Shown one piece after another: positions 48,316-60,964 of a stretch of DNA of 64,000 nucleotides. The stretch covers positions 4,462,971-4,526,970 of the forward strand of contig JALPQD010000102.1 in NCBI GenBank assembly GCA_023101885.1, given 5' to 3'. The stretch comes from Typhlomys cinereus. Its lineage: Eukaryota; Chordata; Mammalia; Rodentia; Platacanthomyidae. The notes beneath the pieces are model-generated. The model made no database searches. It saw only the letters and a program-made list of their open reading frames with translations, and was not told the DNA's origin. A program made the position numbers and the translations under genes. Each line of letters opens with the position of its first letter. Positions within the stretch are counted from its first letter, which is position 1.

Positions 48316-49430
48316 AGCACCAGAGACATTACTTAGAAGATTAGAAAGTAGTTCAGACTGAATCACACCAGAAATGAAAGGCAAGAGCTTTTGAATAAAG
48401 TAAGACATTCTTCAACACAGCAAAGTACAATTCATACTGCTGAGGAAGTGTTTTCAAAGAAAACAGAATCTAAGTATAAGAAACAGGTCAGATCAGCTTT
48501 CAGACAAGTCTTTAATTTGACATATGAAAAACTAAATTCAAATCCATTGATTTATTCAGTGTTCAAAACACCGTTTGCCACATTTTTGAGGATCTATGTA
48601 CTTTTTAAAATAAAGTACTTTTTAAGTTAGGGTAATTGTTTATATATATATATAGTTTTAATATAGGAAAAAAACCACATATGTAAATAAGACAGGTGTT
48701 GATCCAAAGTAACCACAGGATTTAAAGTATGAGTGTGGAGGTCTGTTAATGGGATGAAAGGCTAAGTTGCTGTGATGAATAAGCATCAGTTTTGCTAGAT
48801 TTCCAAGCAATTACTTATAAATTGATCTCTGAACATTCCACCTGTGAGTCATCTCATTCCTGTGAGATCTGTACCCAGAGTGCTTCTTATCCTCCAATAT
48901 GATTGGTTTGAGACTATAGTTACCAAAGTGGCAGACAAAAAGTGCCACTTTGCTTTAACAATGAACCAGAAATGTGTTAATATTTGTTATCTTAAATAAA
49001 CAAAGTTCATATCTCTTTCCATTAATAAAAATGCTTGAGAATTTCTTGGAAATGCTAAAAATTCAATATTATTTTATAAACCTACTTTATTTTAGATATT
49101 TAATTTTGATATTCAAATATTTCACACAATGATTTTCATAGTATGGTATCAAGATCAAATAATCCCCAAAAGTATCATTGTAGATAATGTACACTGGCAA
49201 GCAAAGGTGAAAGATACTCATTTAGATAAATGACTAAACGTTTGAGTAAAAAAGAAAACAAGGAAATATAAAAAGAAAAGGAGAGCAACTGTGAGTAGCA
49301 CAGTTGGGAGAGACTTGGAGAAAGATTGGATAACTGAAACCCAGTGGCTTTTTCAGTACAAGATTCGAAAATTCCATAGTGGATATGAGCAGTAAAATTT
49401 GTTTGTGTGATTGATTTTGTGTCTGAACAC
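48316..49430. other. Intergenic DNA
   Basis: No gene is supported. A 79-codon frame at 48391-48630 has no recognisable domain. A short (TA)n is at 48640-48653. Confidence 0.45.
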
Positions 49431-49434
49431 CTGT

Positions 49435-49540
49435 CTCTAAATAGCAGTGTGACCCAAGGTAAGCCACTTACCTTGACCTCAGTTTCACTTTTAAAATAAA
49501 GGCCTCAGATTAGATTATCATTATATCTCCTTTGAATTCT
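49435..49540 (+). repeat. MIR, sense
   Basis: The order agtgtgacccaaggtaagcc, acttaccttgacctcagttt, cacttttaaaataaaggcct matches the sense MIR core (the tgtgaccttgggcaa-type motif). Confidence 0.7.
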
Positions 49541-49544
49541 AACA

Positions 49545-50705
49545 GATGATCCCATTCCTCTCTTGCTCTGTAGCAAATGTCATCAGATCAGTAGGCAGAA
49601 AAGAAACTCTATAAATTATCAAATTCATAAGGACAAAATGAAATTGAAGCTGTAAAAGCCTTCAAAACGTATTATAAGATTTATAACATTATCTCTATTA
49701 TTCATCCAATATATCTGATATGAAATTTTAAATTAAAAACAATCACTATAGGCAACATTACCCAAATTTTTGAAAGTGAGACCATGTATCTGTTTCAGCA
49801 AGTGTCAAAGTTGAAATATATATTAACATTTTTAAATCTCTACTTAGGCTTATTCAAAATTCCATAGGTTTTCTCCTCTGGTCTCCATGTATATATGCAC
49901 ATGGATATGTGATCCAGACACAAGTATGTATATACACCACATTCACACATACATACATACGCCATACACATGCACAAACACAACATACATATATACATAA
50001 AGGTATTTATGTAGTGTAATAGGAAGACAAAGGTCACTTAAATTTATGCTTTCTTTTTCAATTTGATTGAAGACAGCCTCAGAAGATATACTATAACACA
50101 CACACACATGCACGTACCCAAGCACATACACAAAATGTAAGAGACAAGTGAAAATTGCTTGTCAATTTTACAGAGCTCTATAGACTAGAGATACATACAC
50201 TACCTTATAAGATGTAAAGAACAGCAAGAGAAGAACTGGGTGCTCAATAAATTCTGGTTAAATTTAAATGGTTAGAATTAAGACCAGGGTCAGAAAGAAC
50301 TAGGGAGGTATCTATACAATAAAACTATGAAGAGCCGTCTCATGGACACACTGCAGTGAATATTAACCTACTATGAATGGCCAGAGAGGGTAACTCTGAT
50401 CCTTATTAAAGAGGAGAATTCTGCAAGAAAGCATGCTCATGAGAATGGAGAAATGTAAGAGGATGTGTGCAATGTGTGAGACAGCTAAGCATCAGCTGCT
50501 CTTCAGTTTATCAGCCACTTCCTGTTTCAGTGAAATGCCTACAGATAAATCCAGGGAAAAGGATTCATTCATGAGCAATACATTATGTAATAAGCTTCCT
50601 TTCTTGTACAGTGCTGTAAATCTGAATTGCTTGGTCCTCAATTAATGTGAAATTCAAATAGGAAGAATAATGGAACATGGAGTTCCAAAATAAAGGCTAT
50701 TTCAT
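49545..50705. other. Intergenic DNA with low-complexity CA/TA stretch
   Basis: 49900-50130 is an imperfect CA/TACA-rich stretch. Otherwise no gene or repeat is recognised. Confidence 0.45.
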
Positions 50706-50726
50706 TCTTTAAAAAAATTTACACAA

Positions 50727-51009
50727 GGGCTGGAGAGGTGGCTCAGGGGTTACGCCTCTGCCTTGCAGGCGGAAGGTCCTGAGTTCGGATCCCAGATCCC
50801 ACGTATAGACGCCAGGAGGAAGCGGGGGCGGCCTGCGCTTCTGGTCCTGGTAGGGCGGAGCCTGTGAACCCCGGGGCAGAAGGAGGTGGAGGTGTCCATG
50901 GTTGTTCCCAAATTCGTCCGTGGTTCTACACATACACAGACACACACACACACACACGCGTGCGCAGGCACATACATACACACACACGCACAGTTGAATA
51001 AATAATAAT
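50727..51009 (+). repeat. Young B2-like SINE
   Basis: This 283-bp element begins gggctggagaggtggctcag and includes an A-box-like tggctcaggggt and a B-box-like gagttcggatcc, so it could be transcribed by RNA polymerase III. The body is GC- and CpG-rich (50815-50920), then an ACA-rich tail and ataaataataata. Exact 16-bp target duplications, aaaaaaatttacacaa, flank it (50711-50726 and 51010-51025). The retained CpGs and perfect duplications mark it as recent. Confidence 0.9.
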
Positions 51010-51239
51010 AAAAAAATTTACACAAACTCCTATCTTTTCCTTGCAACAATTCAGATTATACTCTAGTGAAATTTGTAGGGATATTACTGGGCATGTTATA
51101 CCATGCTCCTCTCATGACATTCTAATCATCACAAATTTTTTTCTCCTACAATTTCTGTGTAAATTATCATGAGTCCTTGAACTGATTTGTTTTCTAAATC
51201 ACTTCAAACTTCAATATTTATGTTATACTGCTAAAATCT

Positions 51240-51254
51240 CTGTGTGTGTGTGTA

Positions 51255-51303
<49 letters not shown>

Positions 51304-51590
51304 TGTATGCATGATATGGCCTGCCTGTGTGGTGTGTGCATATGTGTACATGCATGTAGAGGCCAGAGGAGATGTCTGGTGTCCTCTACCACTTTCTGTC
51401 TTTTTCCCTTGAGACAGGGTCTCTCACGGGTCAGCAATCCTCTAGTGTCCATTCCAACACAATGCTGGGGTGATAGGCACAAGAAGCTATTCCTGGCTTT
51501 TCATGTGGGTACTGGGAATTTGATCTCAAGTCCTCATGCTTCTGCAGAAGTTGGTCACTTGTCCACTAAGCCATCTCTGTATCCCAAAAT
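51240..51590 (-). repeat. (TG)n and composite rodent SINE, antisense
   Basis: A (TG)n tract (51240-51302) is the tail of an antisense composite SINE. The order gtagaggccagaggagatgt, ttgagacagggtctctcac, gtgggtactgggaatttgat, tgtccactaagccatctctg is that of the rodent family seen at 57820-58430. Confidence 0.65.
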
Positions 51591-51599
51591 AACTTGCAA

Positions 51600-53955
51600 A
51601 GAGAAATGTAGAAGAGAAAAAGACAAATAGCTGACATAAAGACATCTTTAATTCTGTAATAAGATTCAATTTAAAACTTTCACAGTAATTCCACTGTTTT
51701 TTCCATTTGCTTTATTGTGTACAGTTGGGTAGCTCCAAGAAACTTGCTAACAAAATGTCTGTTACAGTTAGACACATCAAGTTAGCGTGTCGCGAAAAAG
51801 AATAGAACCTCACTGGGCTTAATTGTGAATGCCTGCCTTTGATCTCTAGTCTAAATGAAAGAAAGCAATGTGTATTAGGGAAGAAGTTCAAAATGTCATC
51901 TGGTAGAATGCACAAGACCCATATAATGGCAATCACTTCATCATCAACCTTTTCATGATGACTTTGTCAACTGTTTATTCATTAGTTTCTAAAATGCATA
52001 AATACTGAAGGCAGATACCAAATCACAATAGATGTCAGCACTGACAGGATAAGAAGGATAATACAAATGAGGCCTAAAAATCAAAGAATAATGTAAAAAA
52101 GTAAAAATAAATAAAATGACAGCATTTCTTTGAAATAGACTTCCAGATACCTCAATCCACTAAATAATCACTTTCTAAAGGTACTACAAAACTGCTTTAA
52201 TACTTTATTAGTAGTATCTTGTTACCAAATTGTGAGCAGTACTGTTTACCTTATGTCTATTATCATCATGATCATAAAGAAATATAAATTTAACAGAGAT
52301 AGTGCTCCCAAAGCCAATCCATTAAGAGGATGTATCCTTCACAATTAGGATAGTTCTAAATTGGTTTGGGAGCAATTACTTCACAAACTCTCTCAGTAAA
52401 TTTAACTTGAATAGTATTTTAAATTTTAAATTTAATTTTTGTTTTGTTTTTAATTTTTGTCACATCCTTTTCTTTTTAATCACTTCTTATTTTAATTATA
52501 TTTAAAAACTATGTGAACTTAGACAAATTGGTTGATTACTTGGAACTTTACATTTTAGTAGGTGCTAACACAATGATAAAACTATTAATGTGAAAGTTAG
52601 ATGCAATCATGCATGACAGTTCTTAGTGTTTTCCTCCCAGGTTTTGGTAGGCAGTACTCCCACCCATGACAGGAGCTCCAGGACCAGGTGGGATTGCTGC
52701 TGCAGTTGTCTGAGCACATATTTACACTTACATGTGCAGATACAGTGAATTCTATATATCTTACTCTTCTGCTTTTCTCTTTTACTTGACTACATTTTTC
52801 TTCTCTTTTTTGTGGGGGCATACACTTAGTAAGAACCAAACATAAAATAACTATGCTCCCATTTCCATGTATCAATGAATGCACTTTTCTTATATCAATC
52901 CTTCAAATACCTTAGTTTTATAATAGTATTCCTATTCTTAATTCCTTTAGCCACACTAGATTATTTTCAGAAATAAAAAGCACACGCTTACTTTCTTCCT
53001 CTTTCTTACACCATATTCTTTCCAGGCATGTCTAATCTGTTATCTATGAGCCAAGGGTAGTTATGACTAGAATTCAACACAAAGTAATAAGTATATTACT
53101 TAAAATATTATTAAATTTATTTTTAAATTGTGCATTATTGTGAATGATGTCTCTCAGTGCTAAAATTTGGGTCATGCTGGGTTAGACCATCATATCAAAT
53201 ATCTGACATAAACACCTTGAAAGAAAAATTTGTGTTGGGTCATGTGACTTGAAAGGTTCTAGAACAAATTAAGCTAGTTCTACTGATGGGGATCTTTTAT
53301 GAGGCAGAAAATCATAGTGGCAGGCACAGTGGTGGAGAAAGAGCTTCACTTCATAATGGTCAATAAATACGGACAGATAAGGGAAGCAGGGATAAGATAC
53401 TCCTTCTAAAGGCATGGACCTCCCTGTAACTACACAGAAAGTAGATAAATGACCCAGAATACCACCCCCATTACTCTGACTATCAGAACTATCAAAAGAA
53501 TGAACTCCAAGATTTGAAACGTCCCTGGGAATCTTGTTGGAAGCAGAGAGGAGCTAGTGACAGAAGAGGAATTTGTTTCCCAAAAGAAACCTCACACAGT
53601 TCTGATAACTGGTGAGACCACCTATCATGATACAGGAGGTACCATTCTGGAACAGAACTATTTAGTTTTGCATAGCTCCTGATTTTTCCTACTTTCTATT
53701 TAAATTTTGTTGCTCCTTTTCCTGCTTTTCACTATCAATTTGAATTCTTATTAATTTAATGAGGATGAATGACTGACACAAACTCAGCAAGGATCCTGAA
53801 ACACAATCACCCACTTTCTCCAACTAGGCTCCACCTCCCAACAAGGGCATCAGTTATGAGTAAGTTGCCTCTACATTTTGGACCAAGTCGTTGATATCCA
53901 AATCATAACAATTACTAGCATACATGTAAGAGGGTTCAACAAAAAGTTTTTGCTT
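51600..53955. other. Intergenic DNA, no gene seen
   Basis: AT-rich, with a hairpin at 52303-52374. A minus-strand frame at 52597-52884 was considered and not accepted. Confidence 0.45.
52303..52374. repeat. Imperfect inverted repeat, 15-bp arms
   Basis: tgctcccaaagccaa (52303-52317) pairs with ttggtttgggagca (52361-52374) with one base looped out. The inner segment is 43 bases. It may be a remnant of a small DNA-transposon terminus or just a hairpin. Confidence 0.5.
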
Positions 53956-53957
53956 GT

Positions 53958-54030
53958 GGACTGGGGATGTAACTCAGTGGTAGAACACCTGCATAGCATG
54001 TACATTGTTTGGTCCCCAGCAACACCAAAA
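53958..54030 (+). repeat. ID-like SINE (tRNA-Ala-derived)
   Basis: The order ggactggggatgtaactcag, tggtagaacacctgcatagc, atg...ggtccccagcaac is the BC1/ID head with a short A/T-rich end. It is a rodent retroposon, not a tRNA gene, since the anticodon arm is not preserved. Confidence 0.8.
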
Positions 54031-54034
54031 TTTT

Positions 54035-55195
54035 TTTTACTTAACTTGTTTACTTTTAAAAATATTAATTAAGCAAATATCACATGACATCACCTGAGTT
54101 AGTCACCAAGACACAACAGTCAAAGGCACAGACTTGGTTCCTGTCCCTCTGGCACCTTCAGTCTGAAAGAGAAGATGTAAAGCAAATGCTTGCTTCACAG
54201 TGACTTATCAAATATTGAACAATCTCTGGGGCCAAGCACACATAATTACCCAAATGTCTGTGTTCATAATTGTGATCTTTGTTCTGATAAAGTAAACAAG
54301 CTCATGAGTTGATGTATGTGATGTATTTTACTATCGCAGTAAGCTTAAATAAAGCAATCAGAAAATTTTTATTGAAATCTTACAAATTTAGGATACTTCA
54401 GAGATTTTGACTGATATTTCTGCATATGAAAGCTCCCAAACTACAGCCCACTCCTCTGCCTGAGGCTCCTCTTCCCCTTTTCTCTTCAAGTAGGAGTTCT
54501 TTCTAGGTTTCTGTAATTGTGATTCTACAGTGCCATGTAACAAAATTTATCTCACAATCATAAAAATAAAATTCACGATTCAGGTGATACCTTGCTTTTT
54601 GAGAACAGTATTAGAATTTTGGTTAGTTATCAGATGTTTTTAATGGCTGATGCATTTCTTGTTGAGACCACTTGCCAAATCTATTGCCAAAGGGAGAAGC
54701 AAGCAAAATTGTTTCTAAAAATGCCTTCTGGCAATGACCTTCTAAGTTGATGGATCACATTGGTGAGATAAGTTAAAAGACTACCTTGTGAATTAAAAAT
54801 GGTGGGTCTTTCTTTATTTAGATTTAAGGCAACTATGGGAGCAGGTCCATGCCTGTCCCTCCTAAACCATTTACAAGTGGGAAAGGAGCCCACAGGCCTA
54901 CGAAGTAATTAAAGCTGGCTTGTGCTCTCAGGAGGGGTTGTCTACATGTGAAAGCTAGGACAAATCTCTCTTCTAAAAGCTGGCAAAAGGGTTAGGCCAG
55001 GAGTTTCCATAACACAGGGTGAAATCACTAAGGCAAAAGAGTGAAGGAAAATTTGGACCCTGCCCTCTCTTTTCATCCTTTCTCAGCATCCAATCTGTCT
55101 TCAAATCCCCAGTCCCCCAAAAATATTAAACAGGAAGAGCAAGCAATGAGATAAGGCCTCCAATGAATGTGAGCATGAAGATAGGCCAGAAGGGT
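54035..55195. other. Intergenic DNA, no clear feature
   Basis: No gene. 54650-54990 is repeat-free with TAAT-type cores and could be another weak regulatory candidate. Confidence 0.4.
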
Positions 55196-55199
55196 ATAT

Positions 55200-55640
55200 C
55201 GTTTCTTTGAGCTCATCTCCCATGCAGCCAGCTGAATATAAATTTCCCTCTATCTCATCAAGCTCTCACTGTTTGGCCTCCTCTGACTGATATTGGCTCA
55301 TCATACTTAATCTAGGGTGAAATTTCCTCGTCTGAGCTAAATTACTCGCAGCCATCAAGGGAAGCGATATTTATTTTTCGTGGGGCTAATGACCTGTCCC
55401 CCAGACCCACCCACTGATGGTTATTTACTGGGGCCCAGATGCTTGAGCTCAAAATGAGTGCTAATGTCAGCAGGTGCCATCCCTCATTCAGTTCAGTGAT
55501 TGAATTGGAGCGATCCCATTGACATTGACTCTGTGACTTTTAAGGCCATTACCCTCAGCCAGAGATGAACCTCTCATCATGGTGATGACAGTGACAGCTG
55601 ATTAGCGACAAATTACAAGTGGGAAGGTGCAGAGGCTTTA
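55200..55640. promoter_or_regulatory. Candidate conserved developmental enhancer
   Basis: This repeat-free block has six TAAT/ATTA-type homeobox cores (for example gctaatgacc at 55385-55394, ctgattagcg, acaaattacaa), a MEIS-like tgacag joined to agctgattag (55591-55606), E-boxes caggtg (55472-55477) and cagctg, a GLI-like gacccaccca (55403-55412), and retained CpGs. It is the densest such cluster in the window. No conservation data were available. Confidence 0.4.
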
Positions 55641-55649
55641 TTGGGCAGG

Positions 55650-57450
55650 GCAGAACCCGTGGTAAGGGTAAGAGGTGTGGGAGAAAGGAGCAGGAGAAGG
55701 GAGAGAGAAGATGAGAGGAAGCAGAGGGAAAACATCACACATTCCTTCTCTTTTCAGTGCACTACTTTTATCAATCTGTATTTTAAATATGTTTATTATA
55801 TTCAAACACATATAAGATTCCATATTTTTAGAGATTCATGGATCAATACATAAACTTTGAATAAGCAGAACTTGCATCTGGAAAACATAGACTATGAAAA
55901 GAGTAATGTTTCAGAAAATAATAGTGCATGTGACATTCAGGCACAATAAATCTTTGATTAAAGAAAATAAATGACCAATTTCTGCTTTTGGTATTTGAAA
56001 GTGCAACAACCAATGAGTCTCTTAAAAGAAATTTTTTATAGATGACTTGCTTAGTGTAGTGGTCCAGGAATTTGTTGAGTGGAGACATGTGTACAAAGTT
56101 CTAAATATCATCTTCAAGCCATTTTTAAAAAGGTCTCCCACTTCATTCAGTAGGCTTTATATTAAAGACTTTTTATTTTATTTAATTATAACGTCAAATG
56201 CCAAGTTATCATTAAATAATTTGATGATGCCCTTTTAGAGTGAAAAAAATTCTCTGTACTCTGAAAAAGTACATGAGCTAGCTTGGGGTATTTTTTAGTT
56301 ATTTATATGATTCAAAATCTTAATATGCACAGTGTGAAAATCTGAGAATTAGAGGCCATTTGGGATTTGAAGGAGAAAAACTGAAGACATCAAACAAGAA
56401 TGACACTGATTTTTGAGACCTGGACACTTGTTACTCACAGCAGCTGTACAAACACCCCATGTTTCCAGCACCACGAAGAACACACTGCAAATGAGACTCC
56501 ACAGCAGTGCAGCATTCACACAGCATGACAGCCTGGCTGTCAGCCTTGTTCTCAGCCACATGGCACTTGACCAAATGGTGAAAGAGACAATGCATAGTCT
56601 GTTGAGAAATCCACCAGCACCCGCTCACCAGTACAATGCAGGGTATTGTGAGCAAAATCAAAAAAACAATAGAATCCCCTTTGCCTCTTGATCTTTACAA
56701 TTAACCTCTCCTCTTTTAACTCTCCTCCCCTCTACAACTGCTGTCCTCATCAATTGCATATCCTGCTTTTGTAGGAGTACTGTCTAGTCTAGACTGATGG
56801 GTACCATATCTAGAAGTGGAGAAATGACATATTTTTATCTAACACATATTACTGGTTCCAACATAGCATCATACACGTTGAGGCCAACTAAAACACATTT
56901 TCAAAACTGTGACGTGAGTGTGGGTATGGTCCCCTATCAGGAGCCTGAGCTGACCACATCATTTCTCCCCAGTTCTGTGGTCATTGAAATCGGAATGGAA
57001 GCTTGAAATTAGCCAGCAAAAAAATACTGACACCATCTATACCGTCAAATGCCAAGTTTCTAAACTTGTTTTATGGTTCTGTTTCATTTTCCCAGAGAGT
57101 CAGTTTGATATGTACCAGGACACTACTGTGTGCAATACTCTCTGCTGTGTAGAAAGAGTATGGTGGGGCAAGACCATTCTGTGTGGTTGGGGTATAGGGA
57201 AGACAGAGAAATATGACCTTGCTCTCTGCTTTCCCATCTTCTTACTGATAAGTTTGTTGTGAATTACTGTGGCAGATTGCTATTTAGGAATGATATTCAA
57301 AAGGATAAAAAATATACTTTATGATTAAGTATTATTACACAAACCCCATGATGGATGCAACAGGTGCTTATTAATTGTCTTACAATAAAACATAAAGTTT
57401 ATTTGCAGCAGTGGTCAGCATAACTCCTATTTGAAAGAGACCTCTCTTAC
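55650..57450. other. Intergenic DNA, no gene seen
   Basis: Short overlapping frames on both strands around 56349-56691 and 56797-57262 have no recognisable domains. Confidence 0.45.
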
Positions 57451-57454
57451 CTGA

Positions 57455-57770
57455 ATAGTGCCTTAGTTGATACTATAATAAATACATTACCCAAAAAATT
57501 TAGGAGAAAAAGGAGACTTTCATTCATGCTCATGGTTTCGGGTGACAGTAGGAACTGGCCACACCATATCCACAGGAAGAGCTGAGAAGGAAACATACCT
57601 TATACACTGCTAGCCTTGCCAATTGCCAGTCAGTTCTCCCTTCATCTTATCTGCCTGCCTAGGAAATGATTCCCTTTACAGTCGGCTAGGTCTTCCCATG
57701 TCTCTTAGATAATTGCTCATGAGCTTCCTCAGAAGTTTGTCTTAACTAAATATTTTTTCAAAGGTGTGCC
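57455..57770 (-). mobile_element. MaLR/MLT1-type LTR, minus strand
   Basis: The plus strand reads cttagttgatactataataa, ggagactttcattcatgctc, actggccacaccatatccac and cttatctgcctgcctaggaa, the antisense of the MaLR-type LTR. It is similar in order to the fragment at 6935-7190. Confidence 0.5.
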
Positions 57771-57819
57771 TAAAGTGCTCAGTTCTCAATTTGCTAAGCT
57801 CACACAGATGGGGATGGTA

Positions 57820-58430
57820 TTTTTGTTTTCTTTGTTTTTGTCATTGTTCTGTTTTATGCGTGTAGCATGTGGAAACCAAAGATCGACCTCAGTTACCATA
57901 CACCCTTTTCTTTTTTAGAAAAGCAGCTGTTGCTAGCCTGAATTCATCCAGTAGGCTAGTCTTGCTAGCAAAAGAACCCAGGCATCTGTCAGTGCCTGCT
58001 AATATAGTGTTGGGATTACAACATATACTACCTCATTTCTTTTAAATGTGGGTACTGCCTATAGATGGGAAGTTGTAGTGGAAATCTTTGGATCTAAAGC
58101 TGGATGAGTAAAGGGAAATGAACATATCAGTGGGGTGACCTGATGAGAGGTAACTTGATATACCTCAGAGGCTTGAGCCCTTACAGGAGTAGGCAAGTTA
58201 GAGTGAACCCTGGGGTCCATAGAAGCATAAGCAGAAGGATGAGTGGAAGTGGGAAGGAATAGTGAAGGGAAGGGAGGGGATGGAAAGAAGGGAGGGGGAA
58301 GCTGAGGAGGGATGGGTACTCAATATCCTTGTAAAAGCAGAAAAATAAATAAAAATAAATAAATAAATGTGGGTACTGGAGATGAGCTCAGGTCCTCACG
58401 CTTGCAAAGTTTATAACTAACCTCTCGCCC
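57820..58430 (-). repeat. Composite rodent SINE, antisense, split by L1
   Basis: The outer parts (57820-58057 and 58364-58430) give gtagcatgtggaaaccaaag, agtgttgggattacaacata, tgggtactg, then, after the L1, ggagatgagctcaggtcctc, cacgcttgcaaag. This is the antisense composite SINE as at 51303-51590. The L1 end at 58058-58363 interrupts it. Confidence 0.6.
58058..58363 (+). mobile_element. 5'-truncated L1 3'UTR insertion, type B
   Basis: It has the type B order: gatctaaagctggatgagta, tcagtggggtgacctgatga, aacttgatatacctcagagg, a polypurine tract, tactcaatatccttgtaaaa and an (AAAT)n tail. The exact 15-bp target duplication taaatgtgggtactg is at 58043-58057 and 58364-58378. Confidence 0.9.
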
Positions 58431-58434
58431 CCAA

Positions 58435-58945
58435 CCCTGGAATTAGGATGATTAGTGGATTTAAATGAAAAATGTTGCTTCACTTATCCTTAGATAAGAA
58501 AGCAAACCACCTGATTTTTTTTAACCTATGAAGAGAATCATGTTACAAAATAATAATAAGATTGGAAATCCATTGTGCATAGTAAAACAGAAAACATTAG
58601 GCTATATTCAAGTAGAGAATGCCACTTTCTATTACTAGGGACACTAGAAGTTCTCTATATGAAGGTGATTATTACTTTATCCACACAATGTCTTCACTGT
58701 CCCTTTTATACTGTAGATTGATTGCATAACTCTACTGCCATTTGCATATTATAGAATATATACCCCATCACCGGTCCTGTCAGCCAGTACCCCAGTCACG
58801 TCCCTTTCCTAATCTGCCAGGAATTTTGCGTTCATATTCCAGATTCCCCCAGAAAACTGATTATTCTCTCAGTCTTTCTCAAGGAATGCTCCAGATCCCC
58901 TTCCCTCATAGTTTGCCCACAGTATAGGTGCCTAAGCACGATCTA
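58435..58945. other. Intergenic DNA
   Basis: Nothing recognisable. Confidence 0.45.
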
Positions 58946-58949
58946 AGAA

Positions 58950-59680
58950 GTTCTTCTTAATGCCATTTTGGCCTTCACTCTCAACTTCCACAGCTAAGCA
59001 ACAATAGGGTCCTGCAGATCTTATCTTCTAATTGTTCTTTTAGTCCAAGCACTTCCCCACCCAGAATTTGCCATCTAATTCAATAGTTGTCACATCTTGC
59101 TCTGATCATTCCATAACCTGGCAGTGCTCCCAGGATTGCAGACTTTCAGTCTACACTCTGTTTCCCACAAAACAGCCACAACAATGTCTCTAGAACAAAA
59201 TGTAACTAATCATATTCCTGTTCAATGTCCTTCTGTGGCTTTAGCCTGAGTTACAAACTCTGGAGGTCTTGACTCTTGCTTTCCTCTGCACATTCAGTCT
59301 CTCATCTTCTCCCAGTTACACTATGATCCCACCACATCACATGTCTTCCATAAACTCAGTGTATCTTACTTTTCCTACCCCCCACCCCTTGAGCTTTCCA
59401 GCACGTTACCTATAATGCTCTTACTCCTCTCTTAACACTTTTTTGATTGCTATTCATTCATCAAATCCAAGATTAACCATCAATGTGGAAGCTTTCCTTG
59501 CCCCCAAAAGAATGAAAGGGTCAAATCCTCTCACCTCAATATTTCTATGTCCTAGAACAACACTCACACTGTATTCTATGTGCTTAATCTCCAAATGTTT
59601 TTCTCACTGCCACGTGAATTTTGCTTACTATTATATCCTTTATCCTAGGACAAGTGCACATAATATGCAATAATCACTAG
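58950..59680 (+). repeat. L2 LINE fragment, sense
   Basis: The order caatgtctctagaacaaaat, gtaactaatcatattcctgt, tccttctgtggctttagcct, taatgctcttactcctctct, gaagctttccttgccccc, and an end with aatgtttttctcactgccac follows the distal ORF2 and 3'UTR of the ancient L2 LINE. All frames are decayed. Confidence 0.6.
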
Positions 59681-59689
59681 TGGCCTAGG

Positions 59690-60535
59690 TGGAGAAATGG
59701 ATTAAAATTATGTCATCACACCAGAAGATGGCTGTCATCCCAGAGAGATCAGTAACTTCAACAAAGAGTGGGTCCCAGATCTCAAGAAGAGCTCTTGTGC
59801 CATCTGCCTCCCTTGCCCTTCTCCCAGTGCTTCCTCTTCATGTCTGCTGTCTCATGTCTTCCTCTCCATGTCTTCACATGAACTTTGCACTCTCATTTAC
59901 CAATGGAAAACAGATTTTTTATGGGACTTGTTGACACCTGCTTGCACTCTGACTCAGACTCTCACAACCTGCACATTTTCTCTCCAAGTCTTTCTCCAGC
60001 TCTAAGTCCTGAGACCTCGACCATACTTTCAGTACTCTTACCTGTTCCCAACTGTAACTTGTGTTCACATGCTCAGCATTTCTCTCCAAAAGATGAAAAG
60101 ATATTACTCTGAGGATAAAGCAAATACAGAAAGTTCATTGGAAAAGAATAATTATTTTCCGACCATGGCATCACTGCCTATATGAAATCTTACTTTCTAA
60201 AAGAGAAAGGCCAAGTTCTGAGGATCAAAAATTGTATCTATCATTTATAGTCAAAGCAACCAGGAGCACAAAGGCTATGAGAAAAGAAAAAGTAACACTT
60301 GAAAAAGAAAAGACAAGGAGAAGCCCCACAGATCCGGGGCAGAGATATCATTCTGAATTCAGCTTTGAGAACACAGAACATAAAACTAAGTGCAAGAGAA
60401 CCAGAGAGAAGGTTAAGACAGTTGCACAGTTGTAGGTAGGTGCACTAGAGTGTGCATTTACATAAGCCAGTTAGGAAACAAAGAGCAGGGGGTCAGCCCA
60501 ACCCAAAGAGACAAGTGCATGAGGTATTGGTGGTA
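59690..60535. other. Intergenic DNA, no gene seen
   Basis: Short frames at 59689-59934, 59885-60112 and 60232-60435 have no recognisable domain. Confidence 0.45.
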
Positions 60536-60539
60536 TTAA

Positions 60540-60730
60540 TGACCATCTATCAGCATGTAAGCTACTCCCTCTTTCTAAGCCTAAGTCTCTGCAACTGGAA
60601 AACCGGAATGAATATTCGCAAATACCTAAAATATTGTTTGAAAAGAGATAACATATATAAAGAACCTATGTCATTGCCTCATATATACTAGGTGTCTAAC
60701 TGATAATGATTATTAATACTACTATTATTA
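60540..60730 (+). repeat. MIR, sense
   Basis: The order taagcctaagtctctgcaac, tggaaaaccggaatgaatat, acctaaaatattgtttgaaa, cctcatatatactaggtgtc matches the sense MIR and its LINE-like end. Confidence 0.6.
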
Positions 60731-60964
60731 TTTAGTTTGAAACTCCTAAGAAGGTGACATGGCCTCATCCATACAATGTTTTTTATTCATGTCACAATAA
60801 TAGTGCTAGCTACTTGTTTAAGAGGCCCTACTCCTATATAACCCTGTTCACCATGTCATTAGCAAAATTCAGTTAAGAAGAGATCAAAATGTTTGTATTA
60901 CTGATAAAGTTGGATTGAAAACATAGGTGCAGTTTGAAGCCACAAATTGTTTTGACACTTCATG

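Noticed and set aside
48391..48630. 79-codon lysine-rich frame
   Set aside because: AT-rich composition and no recognisable domain.
50709..51049. Cys/Val-rich frames of 92 and 99 codons
   Set aside because: They lie on the antisense strand of the B2-like SINE and its CA tail.
51244..51630. 128-codon frame starting with Val/Cys repeats
   Set aside because: It translates the (TG)n tract and an antisense SINE.
52597..52884. 95-codon minus-strand frame, possible processed pseudogene
   Set aside because: A Pro/Gly-rich string appears in another frame, but I recognise no protein and no poly(A) tail or target duplication.
53958..54030. Possible tRNA-Ala gene
   Set aside because: The sequence is an ID SINE; the cloverleaf is not preserved and an A/T-rich tail follows.
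56413..56691. 92-codon frame with matching antisense frame
   Set aside because: No domain, no homologue I can name, no promoter or splice signals; length is within chance.
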